From Pegea sp. RAD2-039 (taxonomy: Eukaryota > Chordata > Thaliacea > Salpida > Salpidae): a stretch of 64,000 nt of DNA. The notes beneath the pieces are model-generated. The model worked only from the letters and a program-made list of their open reading frames with translations. It ran no database searches and was not told where the DNA came from. Below are positions 39,056 through 51,145 of the stretch, piece after piece; within the stretch, counting starts at the first letter, position 1; every line of letters begins with the position of its first letter. The stretch is taken from NCBI GenBank assembly GCA_034620365.1, contig JAQGEQ010000071.1:5022001-5086000 (forward strand). Direction: 5' to 3'. Position numbers and translations under genes: made by a program.

Positions 39056-40491
39056 GTTTTTTACAAATTAGCTAGTAGTACATTTGAACAAAAAATAACA
39101 AACGAAAAATATAGCGAAAAAGTTTCAATTAAATCAATCTAGTCATGATTCTTCTTTTTAGTCTTTAAATAAACTTGAAAAACAATTTCTGGATATTATT
39201 AGATTAAGACGTCATCATTAAAATATTACAATAAAGTTCTGACAACACTTTCAATTTAAAACAGTGATTCGGGTATTATATTTGTAGTTATCTGTAATTG
39301 TTTTGATATAATTATGTGCTTCCTCTAGACTAATTTCCAAGGATTTGAAAGTTACTTTATTTGATTATAGAAATCAGTTATTGATAAAGACTATAATTAG
39401 AATCATTAAAGTCAAAGTCAAAGGTGCCATGAGGGAAATAAACACAACAAAAAATTATTTTATTACACAAGATAAACTACAATGTCATTTCTTCAGACAT
39501 TTTCAGTTTTCAATTTTGTATGATTAAATAAACTAAAGTTGAAGTTAGAAACTGACGCACAAACCTTATAAAGTATGCACAGGGGTTAAATAAATAAGAA
39601 TAAAAATTATAGATTTCAAAAAGTGTTTGTATGATAACCATATACTAATATAAGTTCAAAAATCTATTTTTAGTAAGAATATTTTTGACTTGTTTGACCA
39701 GTAAAACTAAAATAGGCATTAAAGTAAAAAAAATAAAAAAAATATTCTTGTTTTTCAACTTTTCAAGAACATTTTAAAAGAAATTTGTTGTGGGAAATGC
39801 CCTCTGGGCCTCTATATACAGATAGATGAAAAATATTACTTTTAAGTCTGTCTATAACAATTTAGAACAACTGTAAACGTATTACCTCACCTAAATCATT
39901 ATAAATTTCTATATCATTTTTATCAGACTAAATTATGCTGGGTTTTTACATGCATTATATTCAAAGTGAAAAAATATATTTTATACATATTTCTAAAGAT
40001 GTGATTTAACTTGACACGATACATCTTAAAGAAATCACTAAGCTTTGAGAAACTATAAAAATTATTCAATTTTTGATAAAAGTCTATGAAGGATAACTGC
40101 TTTTCTGAATTGATAACACTGGCAACTTTATAATAATACTTTAAATAACAAATTTTGTTATGCATTATTTTATTTTTATTGAATATTTTAGATTCAATTA
40201 ACAAATTTTTATAGATGTACTCTGAGAAAATCTTGTTTAAGATTTGCTTCTTATGATGAACCTGAAAATTTGTTAAAATTAATGCTCAAAAGTTAATTAA
40301 AATTAGTTCAAATAATATTTCTAAAATTTTCGATCTAAAATTCTCAAGAGAAATTTTAATTTGTAATGTAGGTAGCTTTTACAACTTAACAATTAAAAAA
40401 TCAAATTAGAAAATCAAAGAGTAAATTTTAAATTAAAGTTTTTTGATAATTCAGCTCTACAAAAAAATAAATTAATTTGTTCTTACCTCAG
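39056..40491. other. AT-rich intergenic region, no gene assigned
   Basis: The 93-codon minus-strand frame 40204-39923 is rich in Tyr, Phe, Lys and Asn. It lies downstream of the secreted-protein gene at 40.5-40.8 kb. It could be 3' sequence of that gene's transcript, but it has no recognisable domain. Confidence 0.35.
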
Positions 40492-40786
40492 TTACCAGCC
40501 AAAAAGCAAGTTTGTTATTTTAGAAAAGTTTTCATTTTGTTCTTCAGAAGATGTTACATCTCCAAAGAATCCTGAAAACATATCTTCTGGAATAAAATCT
40601 CCAGAGCTTTCTGGAGGAGGACCAAAATCTTCATTTTCTTGAATAGGTAAACCTTTAAGGTAGTGAAATGATTATTTATGAGTCAATTTTAATTAGGCGA
40701 TTTATATATTATTGCAAAATCACTCATAACTTACCTTTAACAAAAGCAAGACACAACAGTAGAGCTAAACAAATTTCCACTCGCAT
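40492..40786 (-). CDS. Small secreted acidic protein (family member 1)
   Basis: Two exons: 40786-40735 (52 nt) and 40652-40492, joined in phase 1, encode 70 residues ending in TAA. The first exon gives a signal peptide, MRVEICLALLLCLAFVKG. The mature part is acidic, rich in Glu, Asp, Ser, Pro and Phe, with no cysteine, and ends NLLFGW. The exon 1 length and phase and the LALLLCLA core match the genes at 47208 and 55498. A shared upstream motif lies at 41033-41079. A further strong donor (GAG|GTAAGA) lies 5 bases past the stop. An alternative GGCTG|GTAACT donor would skip the stop, so a longer form is possible. I do not recognise the family. Confidence 0.6.
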
Positions 40787-41032
40787 TTTAATCAGTTTAT
40801 TTAACTTACAGAAAACAGAATTCCTGAAAATAAATTGTGAGAATTCTTTTTAAATAACTTTTTTAGAAAGTAGAACTAAATCCAAGTGGAAAAAAGTTTT
40901 CTTTAGAATATTTTTTACTAACTAATAGAGTTTAAATATCGTACAAGTTAGTATCTCTTGATAAATAAGAAATGATATTAAAAATGGAAATGTCAATGCT
41001 GGATTTATAAGTTATATCTTTATGAATAAAAG

Positions 41033-41079
41033 CCCTTCAGGCAAGATTATTATCTTAGCAACAAAAATTAGTAGCATTG
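41033..41079 (-). promoter_or_regulatory. Shared upstream motif, copy at 41.0 kb
   Basis: Reads CCCTTCAGGCAAG ... TTAGCAACAAAAATTAG, then TAGCATTG on the plus strand. It aligns with the other three copies and lies about 250-290 bp upstream of the ATG at 40786. A CTTATAAATCC sequence on the minus strand, just on the gene side, is a possible TATA element. Confidence 0.5.
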
Positions 41080-41154
41080 AGAAAAGACCAATGAGTCAGT
41101 AATTTTGTAACAGCTTAAAATTGGTAAATGTTCAAATACTTGCTGGGATGCTAG

Positions 41155-41532
41155 TAGTATAGCCAACTTTGGCCGAGAACGGCCATGTTGTAAGCTAGGG
41201 TAGAAGTTATGGGGACCCAGTTATTGCCCATGTAGTAGTATTTCATTCTCTACGCCAACAGCGGAATAGGACTGACCCGGTTACGCCCAGCTGGCGTCGC
41301 AGGAACTACCAGAAGGACACTGAGTACAGTGAAAAACTGCCTATAAGACCACAGCTCCGACTTTAAACTCGGAGTTTTGTGTCTCTTAGAAGTGTTACCT
41401 TAAAACAAACTAGCTTTTTTACCCGTAGTTTCTTATAGATTTTTTCTTGTCGCAAATATGTGTCTACCTAGACTCGAAGTCCGGTACCTTTTGTGTATTA
41501 GTTGGATGTGATAACCGGTACACTACGGAGAC
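41155..41532 (-). mobile_element. Probable tRNA-Val-derived SINE
   Basis: On the minus strand, 41532-41460 follows a eukaryotic tRNA-Val over its whole length: GTCTCCGTAGTGTA, then GGTTATCAC, AAAGGTACCGGA and TTCGAGT. The anticodon stem no longer pairs and the acceptor stem is only partly preserved, so it is not a working tRNA. Downstream (41400-41155) is a sharply GC-richer body with two clean hairpins, CTCCGAgtttaaagTCGGAG and TGGCCGttctCGGCCA. A tRNA head plus a structured body is the usual SINE layout. No second copy was seen in this window. Confidence 0.6.
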
Positions 41533-41539
41533 GGAATAC

Positions 41540-43145
41540 TAACAGATAGAGATATTAAATTCTTTAGATCTTAAAGAGGTAGATTTTTATTAGAAGATTA
41601 AAAAATTGCAGTCCTATCAAGTTCAACATTGCTTCAAAGTTTTGTAAACTTTCAAACCATTTTATGGTTTACAGAGACATCACCAACTGAAACCAATTAA
41701 AAATACTCAAAAATACCGACTTAATCGAAAAGTCTAACCACTAATAAGGAGACTTATAATATATTTCAGGTGATATTTATATAGTATCATGGTGTTTCAG
41801 TTACTGTTGAAAAGGATTTAAAAACACAGTATAATAAAAATAAGAAAAAAATAAATAAAAAATAAATAATCAACCAATTTTGTTTAATGACATTTAAGAT
41901 TTTATAATAAATTTGTATTTCTTTTTATTTGAGATCTTGTTCAAAATTGCTGCTGTAGTTCAACTATATCAATCATAAATATTAGTTTGTAAATTGCTTT
42001 AGTAATTTTGAAACTGTTTGATAAATAAATATGACATACTCTTTAACAGTATCTACGTGACAGAGATTTTATTTCAAACTTATCTTATTAAAAAAATTGT
42101 AACTTTTTTCAAGTTCATTTATGAGTTTGTCAGAAAGAATTAAAATTCTCACGAATGATTTGAGAGATTTAATAAAGAAATACGTTTGAAAAACATCAGA
42201 TATTATTTATTCATTAAAAAAATAAATATAAATGTGGCATCTGTATAAAGTAGATATTAAAGTATAAGTTTTAAAACAGAACTAAGATTTTTTTAAAATA
42301 AACAGGACTTTTTAAAAGGAAATAACAATTACTTAATCCAAAAAAAAGATTTGAATATTTTTATTTCAGGAGAGTAAACAGTTTCAGCCAATATCAACGC
42401 TACGATTTTGTGAAAAAAATCAATTTTTAAGTTTATAAAACTTTATTTAATCAGCTTTAACTAAGTAAGTTATAATAATTAAACTGTATAATAAAACATT
42501 GAGATTTTTTTACTAATGAAAGATGTAGTTACAGAAAATTGTCTTACAAACGATTAGGCTGACAGCACAACGAAGCAAGTACAATATTTTAGAATTATTC
42601 ATCAACAGATCAATGTTTCAAAAATTCTACATGATCTTGTGGTTAGGTGTGTCTGAGATGTTATCTCAAATAATTTAAGTTGTAGCAGCTACTTTTGCAC
42701 GAATAATTTATACATGATATCATCAAAACAGTTTATGTGTAAAAGTTTTCCTTAAGGCTAAAAATCGGTAAAAATATCACCAAAAAAATATTAAACAATA
42801 GAATTTAGAAAACAATTTCCTATAAATAGAACTCTTTTCTCGAACACAGCCAGATCTTATGTTGCTTGGATTTAAATTTTATGAGACTTCAAGAAAAATA
42901 TTTCTTTTTGTATAAACTTAAAAAAACTAATAATTAGCTCAGTTAAATCTAAATGAAATAACTGAATTCTTAGCTATATTTATTCTTCTATTACAAAACT
43001 TTCAATGAGTTGTTTTTTAAATTTATTATTTATTTTAAAAGCGTTAATTAGTCAAAGATATAAAATAACACCTAAAGTTTTAATATTTCCTTCTTGATAT
43101 CGTTTTGCCTGAATTTTTTAGGTCATTAAAAAAGACAGAAATAAA
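41540..43145. other. Intergenic region between the divergent secreted-protein genes, with ancient duplication homology
   Basis: The segment around 42620-42690 matches 48871-48950 and 57149-57228 over GATCTTGTG, TGTGTCTGAGATGTTATCTC and AAATAATTTAA. A second match includes TTAAGGCTAAAA near 42753. Thus the whole pair at 40.8/43.1 kb is an older paralogue of the duplicated units at 45.3 and 53.6 kb. No gene is seen inside. Confidence 0.55.
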
Positions 43146-43735
43146 ATGAAAATTGTTTTAATTTTAGCTCTGTTGGTGGTTTCCTGTTCAACTCAAGGTG
43201 AATATACTATAGATATAAGTATATACTCTAATTAATATTACTTTAAACAATGTTTAATTCAGTAGAATTCAATGTTTAAGTCTAAATCTCCGTGTTATAG
43301 TTAAACTATTGTCTTTAAAGTTTATGTTTTAACTGTTATAGGTGTTGAAGTAAAGAAAAATTTTACTCTGAACTTTTTTACAAACTTCTTGAAAAACAAA
43401 CCAGGGTTTAGAAAATGCCTTTTGGATTGTGTTGCTTCGGAAGAATGTAATCTTTGTCGAGAGTGTATTTATTTAAGATGTGGTTAGTTGAAATATATAT
43501 TTATTCTTCTATAATTTTTATTTTTTTAAATAATGTAAGTCTTCGAAAGTCAAACATCAATTGAAGCTTGGTTTTATCTTCAGAAAGATCACCTTTTCCA
43601 ATAAAGTGTAAAATTAAAGCTGCAGTTGGTTACTGTCGCAAAGATTGTGAAGGGCCTAACAAACAAAGCGAATGTATTCAATGTGTTTTTAAATGCTACA
43701 AGAAACCTAAATTCTCTACAAAAAGATTTGCCTAA
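43146..43735 (+). CDS. Small secreted cysteine-rich protein (family member 2)
   Basis: Three exons: 43146-43197 (52 nt), 43342-43482 and 43584-43735 (TAA), joined in phase 1 at both junctions, encode 114 residues. The signal peptide is MKIVLILALLVVSCSTQG. The mature chain has two cysteine modules, one in each of exons 2 and 3. Module 1 is C-x3-C-x5-C-x2-C-x2-C-x4-C. Module 2 is C-x3-C-x8-C-x2-C-x3-C. The tail is Lys-rich. Paired C-x3-C motifs can form disulfide-linked helical hairpins, but fold and function here are inference. AATAAA follows at about 43864. It is head-to-head with the gene at 40786. Possible roles include venom, mucus, matrix or antimicrobial peptide. None is shown. Confidence 0.75.
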
Positions 43736-45312
43736 TGACAACACAAACAAATGGAATTTTAAGGGTTATATATATATCAATGATTTATTGTTTTATCTAT
43801 TTAGCATACTAATAATAAAAGTATAATTATAAACTATTTATGTTGCTTAAATATTATTTGTTGAATAAATTTGTTAATACTGCAACTGAGTGATTTTTTA
43901 TCAGATTTTTGATTGGTTGAGTTTATTTTTGATATTTTGAATTAAGTTTCGTAAATCAATTCCTGAAAGTTTTTAAAAATTGTCCATTTTAAATAATTTA
44001 TTCAAATTAGCTGATGTGTTTGCTCACAAAAATATTTAGTCATTTACGATTTGCAGATTGAAAATTGTATAAAGGGGTTATCAGATAATGAAGAAATTTA
44101 AGAAAATTTGTAAAATGTTCGAATAATTTTTTTTAAATTGACTACTTTGCTAATGACACAAATAAGATTAACTTGGCAGAAAAGTAAAAAATGCTCGGTC
44201 ATAAGATCTTCAAATAAATATTGTAAGAGATTAACATTAGCCCTGAAGTTATTTTAACTTTACACAACTGTGAACATATTACTTTTCTTAAAGTTGTTTA
44301 GCAGCTTCTTCTATTGATTTTAGTTCTAAAGATTCTAAGTGGAAAGTGAAAACATTTTGATCTTACAAATTTCAACTATAACTCGACACAGAAAAATTAT
44401 CAAGTTGTAAAAAGTTTATCTGGTTTCTTTAGAAAGGTGATAAGAATTACTAATCTAACTGAGAAGGTGATATGAACAACTTTGGCATTACTTTAAAAAT
44501 TGAATTTTTTTATAGATCATTTTGCTGTTATTGAATATAAAAAATATAAAGACAATTCTACAAATTTTCATTTATATGCTTTGAATAAATCAACGAATAA
44601 ATTTTGAATTTACTTTATTTATAAATGAGGCTTTTGGTTCAAAGATTTCATAACTAAAAATTATAAAAAAGAAAATTAAATCATTTTAGACTGAACATAT
44701 ATAAAGTCTTGCTAAAAACAATTTAAAAGTGAAATATAGTTGGCCTATCAAAGTAAATCAAAGTGGTTTATACAGGCATTAGAAGATAATTTATGGTGAA
44801 ATATCAACGAAATAGTTGATGAGCAAGTTTCTACTTGTAACCACACAACTTTTTTTCAAAGTTTTACTTGCTGACAAGAATGTAGTTATATTGTTAGCTA
44901 GCACTGGAGTATTTTCCTCAAAAAGTAATTTTACATTAAAAAAGCAAACGTTGTTTTATTTTTTGAATGTCTTATGTGTCTGTTAGACTTCAAGAGAATA
45001 ACAAAGTTTTTTAACTGATTTCTAGATTATAGTTTGGTTATACATGAACGAATTACAAGATAGAATAGTTGAGAGAATTTTTAATCACATTTTGATCATA
45101 TTATCGGTTTCAAAAATAATTTGTGAAAAAGTTTAGTTATCTAAAAAAGTAAAAGCATTAAAAATAGAAATCAATTCATGTATAGCAACAACTGTTTTTA
45201 CATTTGAACAACTTCTTGTCTAAATCAATAACAAGATAAAGACTTTATAAAACACGATTATTTTCTTATAAATTCATTCAAACTTGAAAAAATAAATCTT
45301 TAAGTAACTAAC
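43736..45312. other. AT-rich intergenic region, no gene seen
   Basis: Contains the 3' end of the cysteine-rich gene and then AT-rich sequence up to the left border of the first duplicated segment. No exon with protein-like content was found. Confidence 0.45.
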
Positions 45313-46874
45313 ATGTAGTTTGGTTTTAGTTCTAAACTTATTTCCCTTATTCTATTAAACAAGTTTTAGGGAATTTAGTGTAGTTACTTCTGTTAATGAT
45401 TACTTTCAATATTTAAAGAAATAAAATCCTTAATCCTTTTGTTTTCAGTGTATTTATCAGCTACTAACTTATAATTGACTAACTAAAGATAAGTTTTAAA
45501 CTTTTTTGAATTCAATTTGAAAACAAAGCAAAGAAATAAAGATATAAAATTCCTCAATCAACACAAGTAGACAAACAGTAAGAAAAGGTACAAACACACC
45601 ACTAAGTTACTTGCATCTTCGAAAAGAGCCTCAAATTAATTAAATCTTATCTTAATCATTAGGTGGATTAAAATAAAGAGTTTAAATCTTCTTACTTATA
45701 TGAATAAACTTATCATAAATTTTTCAAGCTAAAATATGAAATCGATTATTCATTATTAATATAATTATGATATATTTGATTAATGTCAGTGTTTGTAATC
45801 TGCAGTGTAGAAAAAATTCATATATAAGTATAAAAAGTGTCAGAGACATTTTTTGCTTTTGGTTTTATCCATTTCTGGTATTTAAGATTTTTTTTCGTTA
45901 TATAAATTATAGGTTGTTGTTAATCCAGTTTCCGTTTACTGATATTTTAAATTCAACAAATGGCATAAAAAGCAATAATAAAAAAGTATCAAAAATTAAA
46001 TAAAAGAAATAACAACAATTTTAACAATGACTAACAACCAATAAAAGTTGTTAAGAACTGTTTTCTTTGGTGTGATCAGTTTTTATAACCTAAACGTTTG
46101 AATAATGAAAAGAATTTTACTTAACTCAACAAATAACATTTAAGTTTCTTTTTGGCTTAACTTATTTCATCAAAACCCTCAAGTCGATTTTGAAATAGAA
46201 GTTAGTCCTGTAGGCGTCTTAGTTCTTTTATATTTATCTCAATTTATTTAGAAGAGACAAAAACCTTGCCTAGTTAAGTTTCTTGTATTAATTTTATTCG
46301 TCTTCAGTTTCTCATATTTAAATTCTAAATTATAAGTAATAATGACAAGATTTATATGAAACGATTTAAATTAAGTTGATTCAAACATCTTTTGTGAAAC
46401 GTAGCATCTTAAGAACTTTCGATATCATTTGATTTCTAAAAAGTACTAAACAAAAATCACTTATTAAATTGCTAGCTTCATATTAATTTTTAATATTACA
46501 ATTTTTGTTATACATTTTTTTTATTGAATATATTCGATAAAAACATAATCTACAATTCTTCACTTAGTTTCTTTGAATATACCATTGAGCATTTTTCAGA
46601 AGTTGATTTTTAGGACTAAGCTTGAAGCTCTAAACAATTAATACTCAAAGTTAGTATAAACTAAATAATTGTATTATTGTGTTATAATTATTTATATTAA
46701 TCATTACTTTATTGTTTTATATTTGTAATTCTTAAAAACAACTTTTGATGAAAGCAGTTCGTAAAAACAAGTACCTATTTCAAGTAAATTGCACAAAAAC
46801 ATATAGTTAGATTTTAAATTAACGTAAAACTGGTATCTAAGCTCTAGTAATTAGATTAATTGAACTTTTCTTAC

Positions 46875-47208
46875 CTCTAGCCATGCACAAGTAGTAACAT
46901 GTTTTACAAGCTACGTAATTAAAAGGTGTTGTTCTACAAATAGCTTCGCACTCCGCCTTGCAAAGCTTTCGTTTATCTTCTATCTCTTCAAAGCCTTCTG
47001 GCCGGGTACCACCTGGTCCTCGTCCTGGTCCACCCCTTCCAGGGCCTCCTCTTCTTGGACCACCTTGTCCTGGGCCTCCTCTTCTGGGACCTCTTTGACC
47101 TTTTAGAAAAAAATTACTTTTAAGTTATTTCAAAAGTCTGACTTGTAATTTACTACCTTGAGCAACAGCAAGGCACAACAATAGAGCAAAAAGAACCACA
47201 AATCGCAT
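46875..47208 (-). CDS. Small secreted Gly/Pro/Arg-repeat protein with cysteine-rich C-terminus, copy A
   Basis: Exon 1 is 47208-47157 (52 nt, signal peptide MRFVVLFALLLCLAVAQG). After a 57-nt intron, exon 2 is 47099-46875. The mature N-terminus repeats (R)RGGPG(Q/R)GGP-type units for about 30 residues. The C-terminal part reads RKLCKAECEAICR and YVACKTCYYLC, a C-x3-C-x3-C-x9-C-x2-C-x3-C pattern. Exon 2 ends at a strong GAG|GTAAGA donor in phase 1, so a third exon is expected. A candidate at 46774-46704 (from TAG|GTACTTG, open to TAA) would give 115 residues. Unspliced, the frame stops after 14 more codons. Exon 2 is far richer in G+C than its surroundings. The repeat is not a strict Gly-X-Y collagen. 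Confidence 0.7.
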
Positions 47209-47471
47209 TTTTATCTGTTTATTTGTTTGAAAAATATTCAAATATCTAGAAACAAAATGTGGAAAAGTTTAAATTAACATTAATAAGAGAGCTGAATCTA
47301 ACTATAACAAGAAAAGTTCTACGAATAGTAAAACATTACTACTTTAATGTTTGAATAAAATGATAAAACATGGCTTGTTAGAATTAAAACCGAATCGTTA
47401 TATCACTCTTTATTCCAAATAAATTGTATTAAAGTTGAGTGCACCACTGCTTATATGAGCTACAATTGGTA

Positions 47472-47517
47472 CCCTGCGGCAAACCCATGATGTAATGCAG
47501 CAAACTTTAGCAGCATT
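47472..47517 (-). promoter_or_regulatory. Shared upstream motif, copy at 47.5 kb
   Basis: Plus-strand reading: CCCTGCGGCAAACCCATGATG, then TAATGCAGCAAAC, then TTTAGCAGCATT. It lies about 265-310 bp upstream of the ATG at 47208. A CATATAAGC sequence at about 47450-47458 on the minus strand may be the TATA element. Confidence 0.5.
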
Positions 47518-49376
47518 ACTTACAGCTTGATTTTACAAGCAACTTAATTGAACCACATTTAGTTCACCTTAAAGTACCTGGCAATTGTAAAAGCTAAGTA
47601 CTTGATTAGATACCAACAGATGCAAAGGTGATTATTTTCGGATTTGTTGTGGACATAGAAGCAAACTTGAGATAATTTATCCATAAAAGTGAACTTACAA
47701 AAAATTCAAATAAATAAATACTGTCAAATTTTACAAAAACCATCATTGCTTTTATTGGTTATGTTTTTTTTATCGCTTATCAAACTTATTTCAAATAAAG
47801 ATATAAACAACTAAAATAGGTTCAGAAAACATCAAACTTGTTTTGATAAATGTTTTGTACAACTTGTTGATAATTTATTTAGTTTTATTGCCACGAAATA
47901 ATGGCAGTTGAGTTTGAAGTGCTAATTATGTTCTTTAAGCTATTTGTAAAAGATATTTAAATAAATATAAAGTTAACATTTAATTCTATTTATCTGAAAA
48001 TTAGTTTCAAAGCAGGTTTTTAATGAACAAAACAGGTTTTTAAAAGTTAATATTAGTTTATATATTTTTTTTTGTATCTTTTTAGAAATTAAATCAAAAT
48101 GATAATTTTGTTCTGTCGCCCAGGGAAAGAGAATGTACCTGCTTAAGGAATTCACAAAATGTCCATTTTCTTAAAATCTACAATTTGAATAGCAACTAGT
48201 TCTGATGTATCTTCGATATCACTTTTTACAAATAAAAAAAAATCATAGCTTGCTTCTTTTCAGTATTTATATGAACAACATTTTTTATATTATTTAAAAA
48301 CAATAATCTTATTACTTGAACATTACATATGTTTGAAGTAAACGATCATTGAAAATATGATGATTAAAATTTGCTACTGTGGTAATTAAAATATTCAAAC
48401 AGTTTTATACTCTAAACTTTAAATACTGTTTACTTTTTAAAGAAATTTAGCGATGGTTTTGACTCTTGTTAAAAAACTCTTGTTAAGTTTTCTTAAATCA
48501 TAGCTTTTAAACTTTTATCAAATTTGTTTAGCTATTTTTACAATTAGTATTTTTGTCATCTATTAATTGTTTTAAGAGTTTAAAATTAACAGATTCTTTA
48601 TCAAAATTTCTTTTTGTAATAATTCATTTTAAACTTATTTTTAAGTATAACAAGATTTTACTTCTTTTTGCTTACCTTGTTGGTAATTGTTACTAAAGTA
48701 ATTCAAGATATCTATTAAATTTATTTAATAATTAAAATTTTTGAGTTTTTATAAGTAATCAATAACAACATGAAACTTAGTTTAAGCTTACTCAAAATTA
48801 TTTTGGTAGACTGATACTGCATTTGCAAAATGTTGCTAAAAATTATAAAATAATCTATCAATATTTTGAAAATTCTATATGATCTTGTGACTAGATGTGT
48901 CTGAGATGTTATCTCAAATAATTTAATCTGTAGCAACTACCACTGTTGGATTACATAAAACATATTATCTCTTTAAATAGTTATCAAGTAAAAATACAGT
49001 TTAGCTTAAGGCTAAAATTTCAATTCAAAATAATATCTTAAAAATAGATGTCATAATAATGTTAAAGTAGAAGTACAAAATTTGAAATTTAATTCTTTTA
49101 ATAACTAGAAAATATTTCGATATTTTTCAAGTTTCGTCAGCACCAGTTAAAATTGAGGGAAATTTTATCAATTAGATTATATGTGCTGTGAGTTTAATTA
49201 TAACCATAAAGCTGTTGACCTAGTTTACTTTTACTTAACATTTTTTTGATATGATTGATTTTTTGTGTTTATAAAAGATAATTTAGTTAATAATATTTAT
49301 TACTGACAAATGTTTTATTTGTTTTCTATCTTAACATCTTTTATATGAGATTTTCGATTATAAAAAAGACACAAAA

Positions 49377-49437
49377 TAAAAATTATTTTAATTCTAGGTA
49401 TGTTGATGATCTTTTGTTCAGACCGACATAAATATGG
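49377..49437 (+). pseudogene. Relic of the cysteine-rich secreted-protein first exon, copy A
   Basis: The sequence AAAAAGACACAAAATAAA then AATTATTTTAATTCTAG aligns with the ATG region of the gene at 43146 (AAAAAGACAGAAATAAAATG, then AAAATTGTTTTAATTTTAG). The ATG and adjacent bases are deleted. The remaining frame still reads a hydrophobic KIILILGMLMIFCS. No intact downstream cysteine exons were found, although a TTTGCAG|AAAGAGCAT near 49672 may be a decayed exon 3 acceptor. Confidence 0.6.
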
Positions 49438-50100
49438 TAACAATAAGTAATTTAATTTTAAATAATATTTAATGTGATAAACCTCAATATTTTAATCTAA
49501 TTCTCTATTCTGTAGTTTACATATTATTTGTGTTTAAACTTCACTTTTTAAACGTTATAACATCTGTCTTAAAGTAACAAGTTTACTATAAACTCTTTTA
49601 TAAGTAGCAAAAAAATAAAGCAGATGAAAATATCTTGTGGTTTGTAATGCCCCTTCTTGCATTATTTGCAGAAAGAGCATTCATGTGATCAGATGGAATA
49701 TAGAAGATCTCTTTCGATTTCATTGAAACCTCTGTTAAACCAATAAATTACCAACCCAATTTAGAATGTGAGAATAGATTTGTTTAAAAAATTCAGGTAC
49801 AAATAATATGAAAATAATTGAAACTCTGTTAACTAGATTTTTGGAAAATTTGCAATTGTTGAAATTTTAATTATAAACCAATTTTAGTTTCTGTAAATCA
49901 TCAAAAACACCAAAAAATTGTCTGGAAATATCAAGAAAGTTTCTATACACCTGAACTTCTAAACATTTTTTAACTATCTTTCAAATTTATACTGATGTGT
50001 ATCACTAAGAACAACTATTTTTGTAGCTGTAAAAATTTCGACAGGTAAAATATGCTAAAAGACTTTTATTAAATTAGAAAATAAAGCTTAATTAATAATT

Positions 50101-51145
50101 TTATTGGGAATTATGATTCTGACAATAAACACCCCAGAGCTGTTAATTAAATAAAAAAAAAACGATTTAGTAATTATATAAGTTTCTTAAATAAGGTATT
50201 TGTTTTAAAAAAATATTTTCTCTTTAATTTTCAGAAATAAGTAATATCTTATTTATCTCGCGTTTTATTTTAGAATGTAAATTTTGTAATTTTTTAGTGC
50301 TTTAAAACTGAGTAAGATATATGTTTTTTAATTTTCAGTACCAAGTCTTTTGAAGTTTTTCAGCAAATATAAGATCGAAATGTTAAAAAAATTTGTTGGA
50401 TTTTGAAACTATTTACTATCTGTTTGATTGTCTTAGACATGTCAATTTTATTCATGCTAAAAAAAATTACCAAACAATTTTGGCAGCGCTGATTTGCTTT
50501 TTAACTCCTCAAAAAATATTTGATTTTCCTATTTTAGACTTTTTAATGATATTGTAATTCTTTAGTATATTAGACCTTTTAAGCTAAATTTTCATGAACT
50601 AATAATCTTAAACAAGATTTGATTACAATTCTTATTCAATTTGAATTAATTTTTTATTAGATAAACTATTATCTGATTAATATATATATATTATTATAAT
50701 TAAATTATAAAATAAATTTTTATTAAATTTGTTTTATATTATTAACTGTAAATTAGTATTTATTATTTTTATAGAAAGGATTTTTTTATCAGTCTTAAGT
50801 TTTATCTATGTTTTCTAATGAACTTTACTGTTGACAAAAAAAGCCCATACAAGAATATCATCAGAAGTTGGTACCATCTTTACTTGTACATTACTGAAAT
50901 TGTTGAAGTGATTTAAGATGATAATTCGTAATTACCTATAGAAAAATTTCTTCACTTAAGATTGTTGGTTGAAAACTGAACATGATGAAAAGAACATTGA
51001 CAACAAAAGGACAATTTTATCTTCATCATCTATTTCATTTGTGATGGCAAAAAATATCAAAACAACGAAAAGTTTTGAATACCAACAAAAAATTACATTT
51101 TAAAAACAATATCAGTTGCTTCTTCTAAATCATCTTTGACATGAT
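50101..51145. other. AT-rich spacer between duplicated segments, nothing recognised
   Basis: No exon or repeat identified. AT-rich, including a TATATATA run near 50680. Confidence 0.4.

Larger units (their letters stand above)
45313..50100. repeat. Segmental duplication, copy A (about 4.8 kb, direct)
   Basis: Aligns nearly base for base with 53552-58372. The left border lies near TTTGGTTTTAGTTCTAAA and the right border near AATAAAGCTTAATTAA, after which the sequences diverge abruptly. Differences are scattered substitutions and small indels, with identity judged by eye in the upper nineties percent. The unit holds a minus-strand Gly-rich secreted-protein gene and a plus-strand relic of the cysteine-rich gene. 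No terminal inverted repeats or obvious target-site duplication were seen. Confidence 0.95.

Noticed and set aside
41460..41532. A functional tRNA-Val gene
   Set aside because: The anticodon stem does not pair, the anticodon loop is altered and the acceptor stem is mismatched. A SINE head or tRNA pseudogene fits better.
46875..47099. Collagen or minicollagen domain in the Gly-Pro repeat
   Set aside because: Glycine does not fall at every third residue and the cysteine spacing does not match the minicollagen pattern.
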